A stretch of 64,000 nucleotides of DNA from Clostridiales bacterium (GCA_015243575.1 CP042469.1:3314929-3378928), one strand, 5' to 3'; shown: positions 34,198 to 43,039, counted from the stretch's first letter. Notes: a model not told the origin generated them from the letters alone. Numbers and translations: made by a program.

Positions 34198-34371
34198 CTA
34201 TGATTTATTTTGTTTATTTGATGAGTAGCCTAAATTAGCCCGCAGTTCACGTATCTTTAAATCAAGGAATACATTTAACCTGATCATTGTATAAAGGAAT
34301 GTACATAATATTGTTATTATTAATATCAATACTATAATACTCCCAACTGGCATTCCTAAATTATCAGCCAT
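34198..34371 (-). CDS. 57-residue single-helix membrane protein
   Basis: A small gene starting ATG 34371, six bases after GGGAG, and ending TAG 34198. The protein begins MADNLGMPVG, has one strongly hydrophobic helix (residues ~10-29, rich in Ile/Leu), then an amphipathic basic segment RLNVFLDLKIRELRANLG and a polar tail. A good ribosome site, an Ile/Leu membrane helix with charged flanks and a terminator just downstream (34126-34159) support a real gene. I do not recognise the family. The next gene upstream on the strand, the secreted protein at 34409-35080, is 37 bases away, so they are probably co-transcribed. Confidence 0.72.
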   Translation of the reverse strand: MADNLGMPVGSIIVLILIITILCTFLYTMIRLNVFLDLKIRELRANLGYSSNKQNKS

Positions 34372-34408
34372 TTCATTCTCCCTTCTTCTATTTCAATGTT
34401 ACATTCAA

Positions 34409-35080
34409 TTATGGGCGTACAGTCCATTTTGATGTAAAAATTCCGTGAGCATTTGCTTGTGAATAACACTCTAAAGAGAAGTTTAGGTACAATACATTAC
34501 CCGTGAATAAGGTATCTGCCCATGAATTCAGCCTTTCATCATCGCTGTGATCGGTATCAACCCCATAGTCCGGACCAATTCCAGTAGTATACGCTTTCAC
34601 ATTAGTAATTGTTGTGTAAATTCGGTTAATAGCTTCAACCCTTTCGTTATAATCAATTCTTTGATAAGCTCTACCTACAGCCAGTATAGCATTATCTGCA
34701 AAATATCGCTTATTTGTCGACAACAACCCAGCACTATCTTTAAATGTTGTATAAGTGGCTGTTTGCACTATTGGCAGTTTTTTATTTTTATCAAGATATA
34801 AAGTTTTCGTTTCAGTTCTGATGATAGAATCATCATTTTCCACTATTGTTACTACTGGTTTAATGTCATCCATACGTTGCAGCGTATTTTGAATTAGAGC
34901 CACATTATTAACTGCCTCTATCTCTTCTACAGAGACATTCAGCGATTTTGCAGCAGATTGAACAGCTTTTTTATCTAAAAGTGCATTACTTTTCATTGTA
35001 TCACTTTCTGAAGCAAAGGCAACTGAAGTTGCTGCAAAAGATAAAGCCAATATAAGTAAAAATACTAAAGTTTTTTTCAT
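34409..35080 (-). CDS. Secreted protein of unknown function (signal peptide)
   Basis: A 223-residue protein with a clear signal peptide (residues ~1-22, KKTLVFLLILALSFAATSVAFA) and no lipobox, so it should be released or wall-associated. The start is ATG 35080 after AAGGAG; a 21-residue extension in frame is rejected. The mature part has a helical start (LDKKAVQSAAKSLNVSVEEIEAVNN) and a C-terminal region rich in Tyr, Asn and Asp (YNERVEAINRIYTTITNVKAY, DTDHSDDERLNSWADT). I do not recognise the family. Together with the genes at 34198 and 35199 it forms a small AT-rich group next to an ECF sigma factor, which may control it. Confidence 0.75.
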   Translation of the reverse strand: MKKTLVFLLILALSFAATSVAFASESDTMKSNALLDKKAVQSAAKSLNVSVEEIEAVNNVALIQNTLQRMDDIKPVVTIVENDDSIIRTETKTLYLDKNKKLPIVQTATYTTFKDSAGLLSTNKRYFADNAILAVGRAYQRIDYNERVEAINRIYTTITNVKAYTTGIGPDYGVDTDHSDDERLNSWADTLFTGNVLYLNFSLECYSQANAHGIFTSKWTVRP

Positions 35081-35198
35081 TGCTATTTTCTCCTTCGTTA
35101 AAAAGATATAACTTACAAATACGAAACGGCCCTGCACATACACATCCCTCCATTTTGATTAAATCAATTAATACAGTCACGGATCTCAGATTTCCTAA

Positions 35199-35606
35199 CT
35201 ATAAATATTTATAATATGTCCGTGAAACAGTCTCACCATCAATATGTTCAGCCAAGTTAACCTTAACTCTATAATCCATATCTTTCTCCAGAGAAAATTT
35301 AGTGCTGTGCTTTATTGTTCTCCCATTAGCTGTTTTTGTTCTGATCGATTGAGACGAATCATTGAAGGACAAAGCTCCTTTTGGCGCTTCTTGTAATGTA
35401 ATTTTAGATACAATTTTTTTACATAATGGTTCAGACGAGGTTGCCGAAACCGTGACTTCCCCTGTTGCTTTGAAGGTAATCGTATATGTAGATATGCTCT
35501 GAGATTGATACCCTAAGCCAAAAGCACATATTGTTTGAGTGTAGCTAACGACCAAAATCAGTAAAATAGCTAAGCAAAAAGTACCTAAAGATAAATTTTT
35601 ATTCAT
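35199..35606 (-). CDS. Small secreted protein of unknown function
   Basis: A 135-residue protein with a signal peptide or N-terminal anchor (residues ~8-28, TFCLAILLILVVSYTQTICA). The mature part is beta-rich and polar (STYTITFKATGEVTVSATSS, KDMDYRVKVNLAEHIDGETV) and ends in SRTYYKYL. It has no recognisable family. GGAGG precedes the ATG by six bases. It is upstream of the secreted protein at 34409-35080 in the same direction, separated by about 120 bases. Confidence 0.72.
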   Translation of the reverse strand: MNKNLSLGTFCLAILLILVVSYTQTICAFGLGYQSQSISTYTITFKATGEVTVSATSSEPLCKKIVSKITLQEAPKGALSFNDSSQSIRTKTANGRTIKHSTKFSLEKDMDYRVKVNLAEHIDGETVSRTYYKYL

Positions 35607-35795
35607 TATGAACCTCCAGAATATTAATATGGTAAAAAACCCCTTTGTTTGTTAGATGCATATCAAAATGAAATGATACAAATATGATATGTAAAAAATA
35701 GAAAAATCTTGTAGATATTTTGTAGTAGTACCAAGACTTCCCGATTAACTACGATAAAGAGTTCCTAACCAAAACTATTAGAAGTACATGAAAAT

Positions 35796-35819
35796 AGCCG
35801 GGTTATCTTCCACCCGGCT
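35796..35819 (-). terminator. Terminator of the sigma/anti-sigma operon
   Basis: A 7-bp GC-rich stem (AGCCGGG / CCCGGCT) with a ten-base loop, 48 bases past the anti-sigma stop, followed on the minus strand by ATTTTC. The flanking stretch 35607-35866 holds no gene. Confidence 0.7.
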
Positions 35820-35866
35820 CAAAATTTAATTATGATTTTTATCTGCTTCTAATCTATTTTTTACAA

Positions 35867-36616
35867 TCAAAGAAACTGACGGGCAACGGCCAAAAGTTTT
35901 TCTTCATCATTCTCTTTTGTGCTGCTTATGGTAAAAATGATATTGTGATTCACAAAATTTAGAACTGAAGTTCCTGTTATTTCACTCCAAGAGTAAGCCG
36001 TGATTCCATCCAACTGGACCTCTTCCACAGTTCCATTATAGGAAACGCCCACTGAACTTTCCTGTTCAAAATTCATGTAGCTTACACTTAATGCCTCACC
36101 CTCAGCGTTATCATATAGAATCGATACTGTCCAACCATTGTCAGTACCTTTTTGTATCACGAGTTGTTTAAAAACATATCCAGTCGGTCCTGTTTCTGGA
36201 AAGATTAGTTTCGGGAGAAACTTTCTTGCCCTGTCAATATGATCGGGGGAGTGGATTGTTAATTCCGCCGTGCCTTCCTCTATGGAATATGTCGAATCAT
36301 CGTCCGCCGACAACCTCCCCTGTAGATTATGCAATATCCGCTCTAGTTCAAATTTCGCCGCTACCGCAGATTCCTGATTCAGCCAGAGACCAAACGCTCC
36401 TGACATAACAACAATTAGGAGAAAGGAGGCTACAACAGCAAGGAACTTCTGATAGCGTGGCTTTGACCTTGATCTCTCAAGAAAATAGTAATCCACCCCA
36501 CCCTTCATTTGTGGCGCAAATAACTCCGGGTCTTTTTCCAATACTTGATTGATCGCCCGTTTTAATTCTTCGTCTGATTTCGTCCAATCTTTAGAACACA
36601 GCTTACTTTGTACCAT
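35867..36616 (-). CDS. Membrane-anchored anti-sigma-like protein (DUF4367-type C-terminus)
   Basis: A 249-residue protein with a cytoplasmic N-terminus of about 55 residues (DEELKRAINQVLEKDP), one membrane helix near residues 58-80 (FLAVVASFLLIVVMSGAFGLWL) and an extracytoplasmic beta-rich domain of about 160 residues like DUF4367. This layout is that of anti-sigma factors paired with ECF sigma factors. GAGGA precedes the ATG. It overlaps the sigma gene by 14 bases, giving strong translational coupling. The external domain would sense an envelope signal; which one is unknown. Confidence 0.8.
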   Translation of the reverse strand: MVQSKLCSKDWTKSDEELKRAINQVLEKDPELFAPQMKGGVDYYFLERSRSKPRYQKFLAVVASFLLIVVMSGAFGLWLNQESAVAAKFELERILHNLQGRLSADDDSTYSIEEGTAELTIHSPDHIDRARKFLPKLIFPETGPTGYVFKQLVIQKGTDNGWTVSILYDNAEGEALSVSYMNFEQESSVGVSYNGTVEEVQLDGITAYSWSEITGTSVLNFVNHNIIFTISSTKENDEEKLLAVARQFL

Positions 36617-37157
36617 ATTTTAAGTCCTCAGCATCCAAACCATGATAGATCTCTTTTAATTCCTGTTTTGCACGTGAAATATATACCCGCATACTATTAT
36701 AGTTAATATTAAGAACATCTGCAATTTCCTTCAAAGACAGTTCTTCTACATAGCGAAGCAAGATCAGACGTCTGTTCTTTGCAGTTAGGTATTTTATTGC
36801 AGCATGTAATCGCTGATAGTCCTCCTGTCTGTTGAATTCTTCCACAAAATTATCTGATTTGTCTTCAATTTCATCAATATCGTTCTCACTATAGGAATCA
36901 CAAACAAAAGAGAGATCACGCTTTCGTTTTCTATAAAACATCCTGATTTCATTATATGCAATGGAGAAAATCCAGCTCTTCGACTTTTCAGGATCCTTCA
37001 ACTGATGCATTTTCTTCCATGCACATTCAAAGGTATTCTGAACAATATCCAACGCATCCTCATTTGATGTTATGTAAGAAGCTATAAACCGTTCAATACT
37101 TTTCTGATGTATCATGATATAGGCGTTGAAAAACGCTTTCTCATATTGATTCTTCAT
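36603..37157 (-). CDS. ECF-type RNA polymerase sigma factor
   Basis: A 184-residue sigma factor. Region 2 spans ~20-90, with SNEDALDIVQNTFECAWKKM and SWIFSIAYNEIRMFYRKRKR. Region 4 spans ~125-175, with RRLILLRYVEELSLKEIADVLNINYNSMRVYISRAKQEL as its helix-turn-helix. No region 3 is present, as expected for the ECF group. The ribosome site before ATG 37157 is weak. The anti-sigma gene follows with overlap, and the small secreted proteins at 34.2-35.6 kb are possible targets. Its own promoter is not clear to me. Confidence 0.93.
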   Translation of the reverse strand: MKNQYEKAFFNAYIMIHQKSIERFIASYITSNEDALDIVQNTFECAWKKMHQLKDPEKSKSWIFSIAYNEIRMFYRKRKRDLSFVCDSYSENDIDEIEDKSDNFVEEFNRQEDYQRLHAAIKYLTAKNRRLILLRYVEELSLKEIADVLNINYNSMRVYISRAKQELKEIYHGLDAEDLKYGTK

Positions 37158-37285
37158 AATATCACATGTTCCTGATTACACGTTACATTAACGTTTGTTC
37201 CTCTTGGATTCTAATCCGCTATTATGCCGCTTATTTGGATAGAGGACTCCCATAACTTATTAGCATTTCCATATTTTGTATTATA

Positions 37286-37600
37286 TCAGAATTCATCAAA
37301 AATGGAATTTAAATGTAGAAAAAACCACACACTACTGTTGAAAGTTACAGCGTCATATTGAAAGGTTCTTCCGGCCAGGTTAATTTCGCTCCACTTCATT
37401 TTACAAAATAAATCATCTATTGTTTCCACATCGCAGGGGATTTTGTAGTTGAAGAAAGCACCCTCCCCTTTGCCATACCAAAGAAAGAATTGAATTCACT
37501 CCGATATAAAGCTTGCGGTCAGATATCTCAGTGATATACCCGACATAAACCCCCATGCTAGCCCAAAGGCGCCAGCCGTACCGTGTCCATACCTCAAGAT
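37286..37600 (-). pseudogene. Frameshifted remnant of an unrecognised gene
   Basis: Two minus-strand frames read like pieces of one protein. The upstream frame (about 37600-37450) gives YGWRLWASMGVYVGYITEIS and ends in LYIGVNSILSLVWQ. After a shift near 37470 the next frame gives GEGAFFNYKIPCDVETIDDL and runs to a TGA at 37286. There is no start codon or ribosome site. I do not recognise the parent family; the call rests on the protein-like composition of both halves and their continuity. Confidence 0.35.
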
Positions 37601-37756
37601 CCTCAACTTACTTTTTTCTGCTTCAAGATTAATTTCAGAAATCGGTTAATCATTCCGAATAACCGGGCTGTATTATTTTTTCTTGTTAAATCAAATTTTA
37701 ATGGTAATTGAAAGTTATATTGCTTGGGAGATCTACCATAACTTTTGAAAGCCATA

Positions 37757-37801
37757 TAAAAAGCATACATCGCTGTAGATCTTACAGCGCTATATGCTTT
37801 T
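37757..37801 (-). terminator. Terminator of the scpAB operon
   Basis: A long hairpin: outer arms AAAAGCATA / TATGCTTTT, a 3-base mismatch, inner arms CGCTGTA / TACAGCG and a five-base loop. On the minus strand it runs into TTTTTATAT, 46 bases past the scpB stop. Confidence 0.85.
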
Positions 37802-37846
37802 CTGGTTTTCCAAGGTAGTACATACCTAAGTCCTTTTGCGATTTAT

Positions 37847-38443
37847 TTACACCTTTATAAAATCGATGGATATCTGCTGCAGGTCCAAACTGTCCGGAGG
37901 GTCTTCTTCTTCCTCGTGAACCACGCTTCCGATATCGTCAATATCCGGCAGCTCTCTCAGATCTTTGAAGCCAAAATGCTTTAAAAAGGCTGGGGTTGTT
38001 CCGTAAAGAATGGGACGGCCGATGCCGGAAGATCTTCCTGCTTCTGTCACCAAATCCTTTTTCACCAGCCCTTCAATAACCCGCTCGCATTTGATACCGC
38101 GAATAGATTCAATCTCCCCTTTTGTCACTGGTTGCTTATAGGCAATGATGGCCAGCACCTCCAGTGCAGATTGAGAAAGCTTTTTTTCCTTTACCGGCGT
38201 ACAGAGCCGTTCGATATACTCACTGTTAATCGGATTTGTGCAGAGCTGAAAACTCTTATCAATTTCCCTGATCTGAATGCCTCTGCCATCCTTTTCATAT
38301 TCCTTTTGGAGCTCTTTAAAGTAGTCATAAGCATCCTTCCAGTTCATATTGAAGATTTCAGCGGCTACTTTCACGTCAAGAGGCTCGCCCCAGACAAAGA
38401 GCATGGATTCAAATGCAGATTTTATTGTCTTTTTACTTGTCAT
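37847..38443 (-). CDS. scpB: Segregation and condensation protein B
   Basis: A 198-residue winged-helix protein that, with ScpA and SMC, forms the bacterial condensin complex for chromosome compaction. Characteristic blocks are KSAFESMLFVWGEPLDVK at the N-terminus, LSQSALEVLAIIAYKQPVTKGEIESIRG near residue 95 and GRPILYGTTPAFLKHFGFKDLRELP near 145. The acidic tail (VVHEEEEDPPDSLD) is variable in the family. Its ATG overlaps the stop of scpA by four bases. Confidence 0.96.
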   Translation of the reverse strand: MTSKKTIKSAFESMLFVWGEPLDVKVAAEIFNMNWKDAYDYFKELQKEYEKDGRGIQIREIDKSFQLCTNPINSEYIERLCTPVKEKKLSQSALEVLAIIAYKQPVTKGEIESIRGIKCERVIEGLVKKDLVTEAGRSSGIGRPILYGTTPAFLKHFGFKDLRELPDIDDIGSVVHEEEEDPPDSLDLQQISIDFIKV

Positions 38444-39225
38444 GAAACGATTTCTCCTTCCTCCTGCAGTTCACTGCCGCCATCCGGTTCGCTGTCAGCA
38501 ATGCTGACCAGAATCTCGCCGAAATTTACACTCTGCCGTACAGAAATACTCTTCTGCCGGATCATCTCCAGCATGGAAACGAAGGTCAGAACAAGATCAT
38601 AGCGACTCGCTCCAGGCGTCAGCAGTTCTTTAAAGCTGAGTCGTCTCTGTTCTTTGGAACGGAACAGATTTATAATAAATTCAATCTTTGATTCAATGGT
38701 GATTTTCTGTCGTTCTACCCTTGTATAATTCTTCCTGATTTCCTCTAGTTTTTTCTTTTTGAGAAGGAACATCTTAAATGCCTTCATAAACTGGCCTATA
38801 TCCAAATTCAGCAGTTCATCCGGTTCCTTTGTATATGGGGAAAGATCTTCTTTCGGCTTTTCAAAAATTCGCTGGTTATCCTCTTCCGATTGCTCCAGCA
38901 GCTCAGCCGCTGCCTTAAATCGTTTATACTCTAAAATCTTTTGTACAAGCTCTGTTCGCGGGTCTTCTTCAATCACCCCGTCACCGTCGGGTTTCATTCT
39001 GGGCAGGAGCAATTTGGATTTAATCTCAATCAGTGCAGCCGCAAGAACCATAAACTCCGTAGCGAGATTCACATCCAGCAACTTTATGTCTTCAATATAC
39101 TTGACATATTGATCCGTTATCTCGGAAATTTGGATATCGTAGATGCTCATCCTTGCATTTTCTATGAGATACACCAACAAATCAAAAGGGCCCTCAAAGA
39201 TATCCAGTTTTATCTTATATGACAT
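38440..39225 (-). CDS. scpA: Segregation and condensation protein A
   Basis: A 261-residue kleisin that bridges SMC heads and binds ScpB. The N-terminal signature is YKIKLDIFEGPFDLLVYLIE, followed by ISEITDQYVKYIEDI and EFMVLAAALIEIKSKLLLP. The C-terminal winged-helix SMC-contact region (about 180-250) includes VLTFVSMLEMIRQKSISVRQ. It is the first gene of the scpAB operon. The order and the ATGA overlap match those of most Bacillota. Confidence 0.96.
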   Translation of the reverse strand: MSYKIKLDIFEGPFDLLVYLIENARMSIYDIQISEITDQYVKYIEDIKLLDVNLATEFMVLAAALIEIKSKLLLPRMKPDGDGVIEEDPRTELVQKILEYKRFKAAAELLEQSEEDNQRIFEKPKEDLSPYTKEPDELLNLDIGQFMKAFKMFLLKKKKLEEIRKNYTRVERQKITIESKIEFIINLFRSKEQRRLSFKELLTPGASRYDLVLTFVSMLEMIRQKSISVRQSVNFGEILVSIADSEPDGGSELQEEGEIVS

Positions 39226-39386
39226 AAGTCACTCCTTGTCCAAAAGTTGATTACAGGCCTATATTTTAGCACAATCCTGCACTTCATACAATACCTGCGC
39301 ATCAGTACCTGCGCAAAATCAAGCCGAAATGGGGCCTTCTCAAAACTAGACCGATCCAAATCAGCACCACTGCTGAAGTATCGGCA

Positions 39387-40277
39387 TCATTCTTTTTTCC
39401 CCGGGTTGTCCTCTTCATGATAATGATAATAAAGCAAACCTACGATTACGATTCCGCCCCCAATCCACTGCCACAAAGTCGGAATCTCAGAGAAAAAGAC
39501 TGCTGCAAGCGCAGCCGCAAAGATGGATTCTCCTGTCTCGATGGTTGAGATATAGAGAGGTGAAACATGGCCCAGGCACCAGTTGAATACCGCATGGGCA
39601 CCGATCTGGCATACCATGGCGAAGGCGAATAAAAACAGGTAATCCTTGACCGAGTACCCTGTGAAGGGAGTTCCCGTTGCAACCATACCGATTCCAAAAG
39701 CAAGCCAACAGGAAAAGAACACGATAAAAATATAAACTGCTGCGTTAATACCTTTTCGCATTGTTCGGCCTACAAGAAAGTACAAGGAATAAAATAACGC
39801 CCCCAAGAACGCCATAATATCTCCAAAGATTGCGTTTCCTGCAAAACTGTAATCGCCGCCAGCGATAACCGCAGCACCGATGAGGGCTAAGGCCACTCCC
39901 GTTACGGCTTTTCCATTGGTCTTCTCCCGAAAAACAAGAACGGTGAAGATCAGGATAATGATAGGGCTGAGATTGCAGAGTACCACTGCACTTGCCACCG
40001 TTGTATGGGAGATTGCGGTAAACCAAGTGAAGTAATGTCCTGCTAGAAACAGTCCCCCCAGAATACAACCTGCCAGTTGTCTGCCCTTAACCGCAAGAAG
40101 CTCTTTCCGATAGCGCATCAAGACTGCTGCCGCGAAGAAGGGAACAGAGAACGTCAGCCGATAAAATCCGATGGCAACAGGCGGAACATCCACTAGTCGA
40201 ACAAAGATAGCGGAAAAGGACGCAGCCACGGCACCCATTACTGCAATTTTTTTTGCATTATTTTTTAGTACATCCAT
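39387..40277 (-). CDS. EamA-family (DMT superfamily) membrane transporter
   Basis: A 296-residue protein with ten predicted membrane helices arranged as two EamA repeats. Marks include SFSAIFVRLVDVPPVAIGFYR, VLCNLSPIIILIFTVLVFRE in the first repeat and HVSPLYISTIETGESIFAAA and IPTLWQWIGGGIVIVGLLYYHY in the second. Members export amino acids or metabolites; the substrate is unknown. The ribosome site is weak (AAAGTG before ATG 40277). It stands alone, 160 bases upstream of scpA on the same strand. Confidence 0.9.
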   Translation of the reverse strand: MDVLKNNAKKIAVMGAVAASFSAIFVRLVDVPPVAIGFYRLTFSVPFFAAAVLMRYRKELLAVKGRQLAGCILGGLFLAGHYFTWFTAISHTTVASAVVLCNLSPIIILIFTVLVFREKTNGKAVTGVALALIGAAVIAGGDYSFAGNAIFGDIMAFLGALFYSLYFLVGRTMRKGINAAVYIFIVFFSCWLAFGIGMVATGTPFTGYSVKDYLFLFAFAMVCQIGAHAVFNWCLGHVSPLYISTIETGESIFAAALAAVFFSEIPTLWQWIGGGIVIVGLLYYHYHEEDNPGKKE

Positions 40278-40395
40278 AAGTCACACACTTTCAATTTCAT
40301 TAAATTTGACCACATTACAATAGCACTTTTCATAACTTTTGTCATCCCTTTTGTAAGCTGTCACCTCGTGGCAGTTCGTCTACAAGCTTTCTATT

Positions 40396-40720
40396 TAAAA
40401 GCTGTGAACAAGTACCTTATCCTGATAATACATTTGATGCGATTACCGTCTGCGCCGCATATCATCATTTTCCAGATGTTAAAAATTTCGCCAAGGAGGC
40501 TTACCGTGTATTAAAGCAAGATGCAACGATTTATATTGCTGAGGTGTATTATCCCACTGTCATTCGAGTTGCCTGCAATCCATTTCTCCCTTTATTAAAA
40601 GAGGGTGACGTAAAGTTTTATTCACCCCATGAAATTATAACCACGATAAAAGGCGCTGGATTTATAGACCAATCATACAGAATAAACGGTCATATTCAAA
40701 TCGTACGCGCCTGTAAGTAA
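40396..40720 (+). pseudogene. C-terminal fragment of a class I SAM methyltransferase
   Basis: The plus-strand frame ending at TAA 40720 encodes CEQVPYPDNTFDAITVCAAY followed by HHFPDVKNFAKEAYRVLKQD, then IYIAEVYYP and a C-terminal FYSPHEIITTIKGAGF. This is the motif-II/III and C-terminal half of a UbiE/Methyltransf_11-type enzyme. The SAM-binding N-terminal half with its GxGxG loop is absent and no ATG, GTG or TTG lies in frame. Sequence before about 40430 shows no similarity, so the left boundary is approximate. It is the stump of a deleted gene. Confidence 0.75.
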
Positions 40721-40721
40721 A

Positions 40722-40739
40722 ATCCATTTTCAGATGGAT
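40722..40739. terminator. Short hairpin between mtnA and the methyltransferase remnant
   Basis: ATCCAT / ATGGAT with a six-base loop, flanked by AAA and TTTT on both sides. It may end mtnA transcription (minus strand, followed by TTTACTT). The stem is short and AT-rich. Confidence 0.4.
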
Positions 40740-40749
40740 ATTTTATCGT

Positions 40750-41808
40750 TTACTTTGTTTCTTCCTGCTCAAAAAGCTTCCTGATGCTGTCTTCATAAGG
40801 AGGGTAAAGGATGCCCTTCTCTGTAACAACCGCTGTAATGTATTTCGCATCTGTTACATCAAAAGCGGGGTTATAGGTTTTGATCCCTTCCGGTGCCATG
40901 GGTTTTATATACCAAAGGGTACTGATTTCTTCCCCGTTTCGAAGCTCGATATGAATCTCTGCGCCGGACTTTGTATTGCAATCGATGGTAGAAGTTGGAA
41001 CAAACATATAAAATGGGATGCCGTACTCGTGTGCTAGGATGGCAACGCCTGAGGTTCCGATCTTATTTGCACCGTCCCCATTGGCGGCCATTCTATCGCA
41101 GCCAACCACAACTGCGTCTACCCAACCGTTTTTCATCACGATAGATGCCATGTTATCGCAGATCAGTGTTGTGTCGATCCCTGCCTCATTCAGCTCCCAC
41201 GCCGTAAGTCGTGCACCCTGCAGCAGAGGACGTGTCTCATCTGCAAATACTTTAAAATCATAGCCTTTATCATGGCCAAGATACAAAGGAGCAAGGCAGG
41301 TGCCGTATTTTGCGGTAGCGATGGTTCCTGCGTTGCAGTGGGTAAGGATTCCCATTCCCGGTTTCAGCAGGGAAAGACCGTATTCTCCCATCGCCTTGCA
41401 CGCTTCTTCATCTTCCTGACGAATCAATTCAGCTTCTTTCAGCAACACATCTTTTATATCCGCAACAGATAGATCCTTTGCTTTGATCAGGCTGGCTTCC
41501 ATTTTGTCCAGCGCCCAGAACAGATTCACGGCGGTAGGTCTGGACGATGCAAGATACTCTTTGATCTCCATGAACTGCCTGCGGAACGATTCATAGCTGC
41601 CTGCTTCAAGATCCTTAACCGAATGATACAGCCCATAACCCGCTGCCACCCCGATAGCCGGGGCACCGCGAACCTTCAGCTTGTAGATGGCGTCCCAAAT
41701 ATCTTCTTTTGTCTTCAATTCCAGATATTCTTTTGCACACGGCAGCTGCGTCTGATCCAGGATCAACATTTTCCCGTCTTCATATTTTACTGGTACGATA
41801 TCAATCAT
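40750..41808 (-). CDS. mtnA: S-methyl-5-thioribose-1-phosphate isomerase
   Basis: A 352-residue enzyme of the eIF2B-like isomerase family that converts methylthioribose-1-phosphate to methylthioribulose-1-phosphate in methionine salvage. Active-site blocks are [33 protein letters not shown] with the catalytic Cys, and [19 protein letters not shown] with the catalytic Asp, followed by [18 protein letters not shown] precedes the ATG, and a consensus-like promoter lies at 41858-41886. No other salvage genes are adjacent; close relatives can act on 5-deoxyribose-1-phosphate or ribose-1-phosphate, so the precise substrate is inferred. Confidence 0.93.
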   Translation of the reverse strand: MIDIVPVKYEDGKMLILDQTQLPCAKEYLELKTKEDIWDAIYKLKVRGAPAIGVAAGYGLYHSVKDLEAGSYESFRRQFMEIKEYLASSRPTAVNLFWALDKMEASLIKAKDLSVADIKDVLLKEAELIRQEDEEACKAMGEYGLSLLKPGMGILTHCNAGTIATAKYGTCLAPLYLGHDKGYDFKVFADETRPLLQGARLTAWELNEAGIDTTLICDNMASIVMKNGWVDAVVVGCDRMAANGDGANKIGTSGVAILAHEYGIPFYMFVPTSTIDCNTKSGAEIHIELRNGEEISTLWYIKPMAPEGIKTYNPAFDVTDAKYITAVVTEKGILYPPYEDSIRKLFEQEETK

Positions 41809-41857
41809 CCCAAAAACCTCCCTAAGTCCCTATAATTCAAATGAATATTTTGCTATA

Positions 41858-41886
41858 ATTATATTGAATTTTTTAATATGATTCAA
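41858..41886 (-). promoter_or_regulatory. Promoter of mtnA
   Basis: Minus strand TTGAAT (41886-41881), 17 bases, TATAAT (41863-41858), about 50 bases before the start codon. No riboswitch fold is evident in the short leader. Confidence 0.65.
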
Positions 41887-41999
41887 AACTGTAGATCACG
41901 TTATTATGCTCTATCATTTTACAATGATTATACCATGGACGCAAGCAGCATCGTCACCTTGCTGCACACCCGAATTCATTGAAAGAACAGGAGGAAGCT

Positions 42000-42959
42000 A
42001 TGAAAATTGTTATCTTAGATGGTTATACCGTCAATCCGGGGGATTTGAGCTGGGATCAGCTGAAAGAATTTGGTGAGTTCACCGTATATGACCGGACACC
42101 ACCGGAACTCGTTATCGAACGTATTGACGATGCAGACATTATCATGACCAACAAATGCCTCCTGACAAAAGAAGTCCTGGCAGCTTGTCCTAATATAAAA
42201 TGGATCGGGATTCTCGCTACGGGCTTCAACAATGTGGATTTGGCTTACACCAAAGAACATGGTATCCCCGTTACAAATATCCCCGCCTACTCAACCAATT
42301 CTGTTGTACAGCTGACCTTTTCACTGCTGCTTGAAATTTGCAATCAGGTGAGAATTCACAGCGATGCCGTACACTCTGGCGCGTGGCAGTCATCAGAAGA
42401 TTTTTGCTTTACCAGAACACCGCAAATGGAGCTTTGGGGCAAAACATTTGGAATTGTCGGGTTCGGAAGTATCGGAAAAAATGTAGCCAAGGTCGCAGAA
42501 GCGCTGGGTATGCGGGTGCTCATCGCAAGCAAACATCCAGACCCTTCCTTTGAAAGTGAAAGGATCGTCTTTACAACGCAGCAGGAATTATTTGCTCAGG
42601 CTGATGTCATAAGTCTTCACTGCCCTTTAACAGAGGAAAACCGTGGTTTGATTAACCGCAGTTCCATTCAAACGATGAAAGATGGCGTTATCATACTAAA
42701 TACCGCCAGAGGTCCCCTGATCAACGATGCTGATCTTGCGGAGGCACTGAGGTCGGGAAAAGTAGCAGCCGCAGGCCTGGATGTTCTATCTGCAGAACCA
42801 CCCAGAGAGGGCAGTCCCCTGTTTGGTATCCCAAACTGCATCATAACACCACATATTGCATGGAACACAAAAGAAGCCCGATCGCGTCTCATCAATACGG
42901 CAGTATCAAATTTAGCCGCATTCACAGAGGGAAGGAAGCTCAACTGCGTGAGCATGTAA
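42000..42959 (+). CDS. D-2-hydroxyacid dehydrogenase (NAD-dependent, glycerate/hydroxypyruvate type)
   Basis: A 319-residue oxidoreductase of the D-isomer-specific 2-hydroxyacid dehydrogenase family. The Rossmann motif is GIVGFGSIGKNVAKVAEALG near residue 148; the catalytic Arg is in LNTARGPLIND, the Glu in LSAEPP and the His in ITPHIAW. The N-terminal substrate domain has LATGFNNVDL. These features resemble glycerate or hydroxypyruvate reductases. The start is ATG 42000 immediately after AGGAGGAAGCT; the upstream frame to 41979 only spans the ribosome site. It is divergent from mtnA and is followed by the deacetylase gene after 80 bases. Confidence 0.92.
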   Translation: MKIVILDGYTVNPGDLSWDQLKEFGEFTVYDRTPPELVIERIDDADIIMTNKCLLTKEVLAACPNIKWIGILATGFNNVDLAYTKEHGIPVTNIPAYSTNSVVQLTFSLLLEICNQVRIHSDAVHSGAWQSSEDFCFTRTPQMELWGKTFGIVGFGSIGKNVAKVAEALGMRVLIASKHPDPSFESERIVFTTQQELFAQADVISLHCPLTEENRGLINRSSIQTMKDGVIILNTARGPLINDADLAEALRSGKVAAAGLDVLSAEPPREGSPLFGIPNCIITPHIAWNTKEARSRLINTAVSNLAAFTEGRKLNCVSM

Positions 42960-43039
42960 AATCGAGCTGCAATTGACCGGAATCAGACAGCATGAATAGT
43001 ATATAGCATCACAGAAATTGATATAACAGGAGACATCAA

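Larger units (their letters stand above)
37158..37846. other. 689-base gap between the sigma factor and scpB
   Basis: This stretch holds the upstream region of the sigma gene, a decayed coding region (37286-37600) and the scpAB terminator (37757-37801). A 55-codon frame at 37603-37770 overlaps the terminator hairpin and lacks a ribosome site. Confidence 0.6.
40278..40749. other. Gap between the EamA gene and mtnA
   Basis: About 470 bases without an intact gene. It holds a C-terminal methyltransferase fragment on the plus strand (about 40396-40720) and a short hairpin at 40722-40739. Confidence 0.6.

Noticed and set aside
37603-37770. 55-codon minus-strand frame beginning MYAFYMAFKS
   Set aside because: Its start lies inside the scpAB terminator hairpin, it has no ribosome site and no recognisable family.
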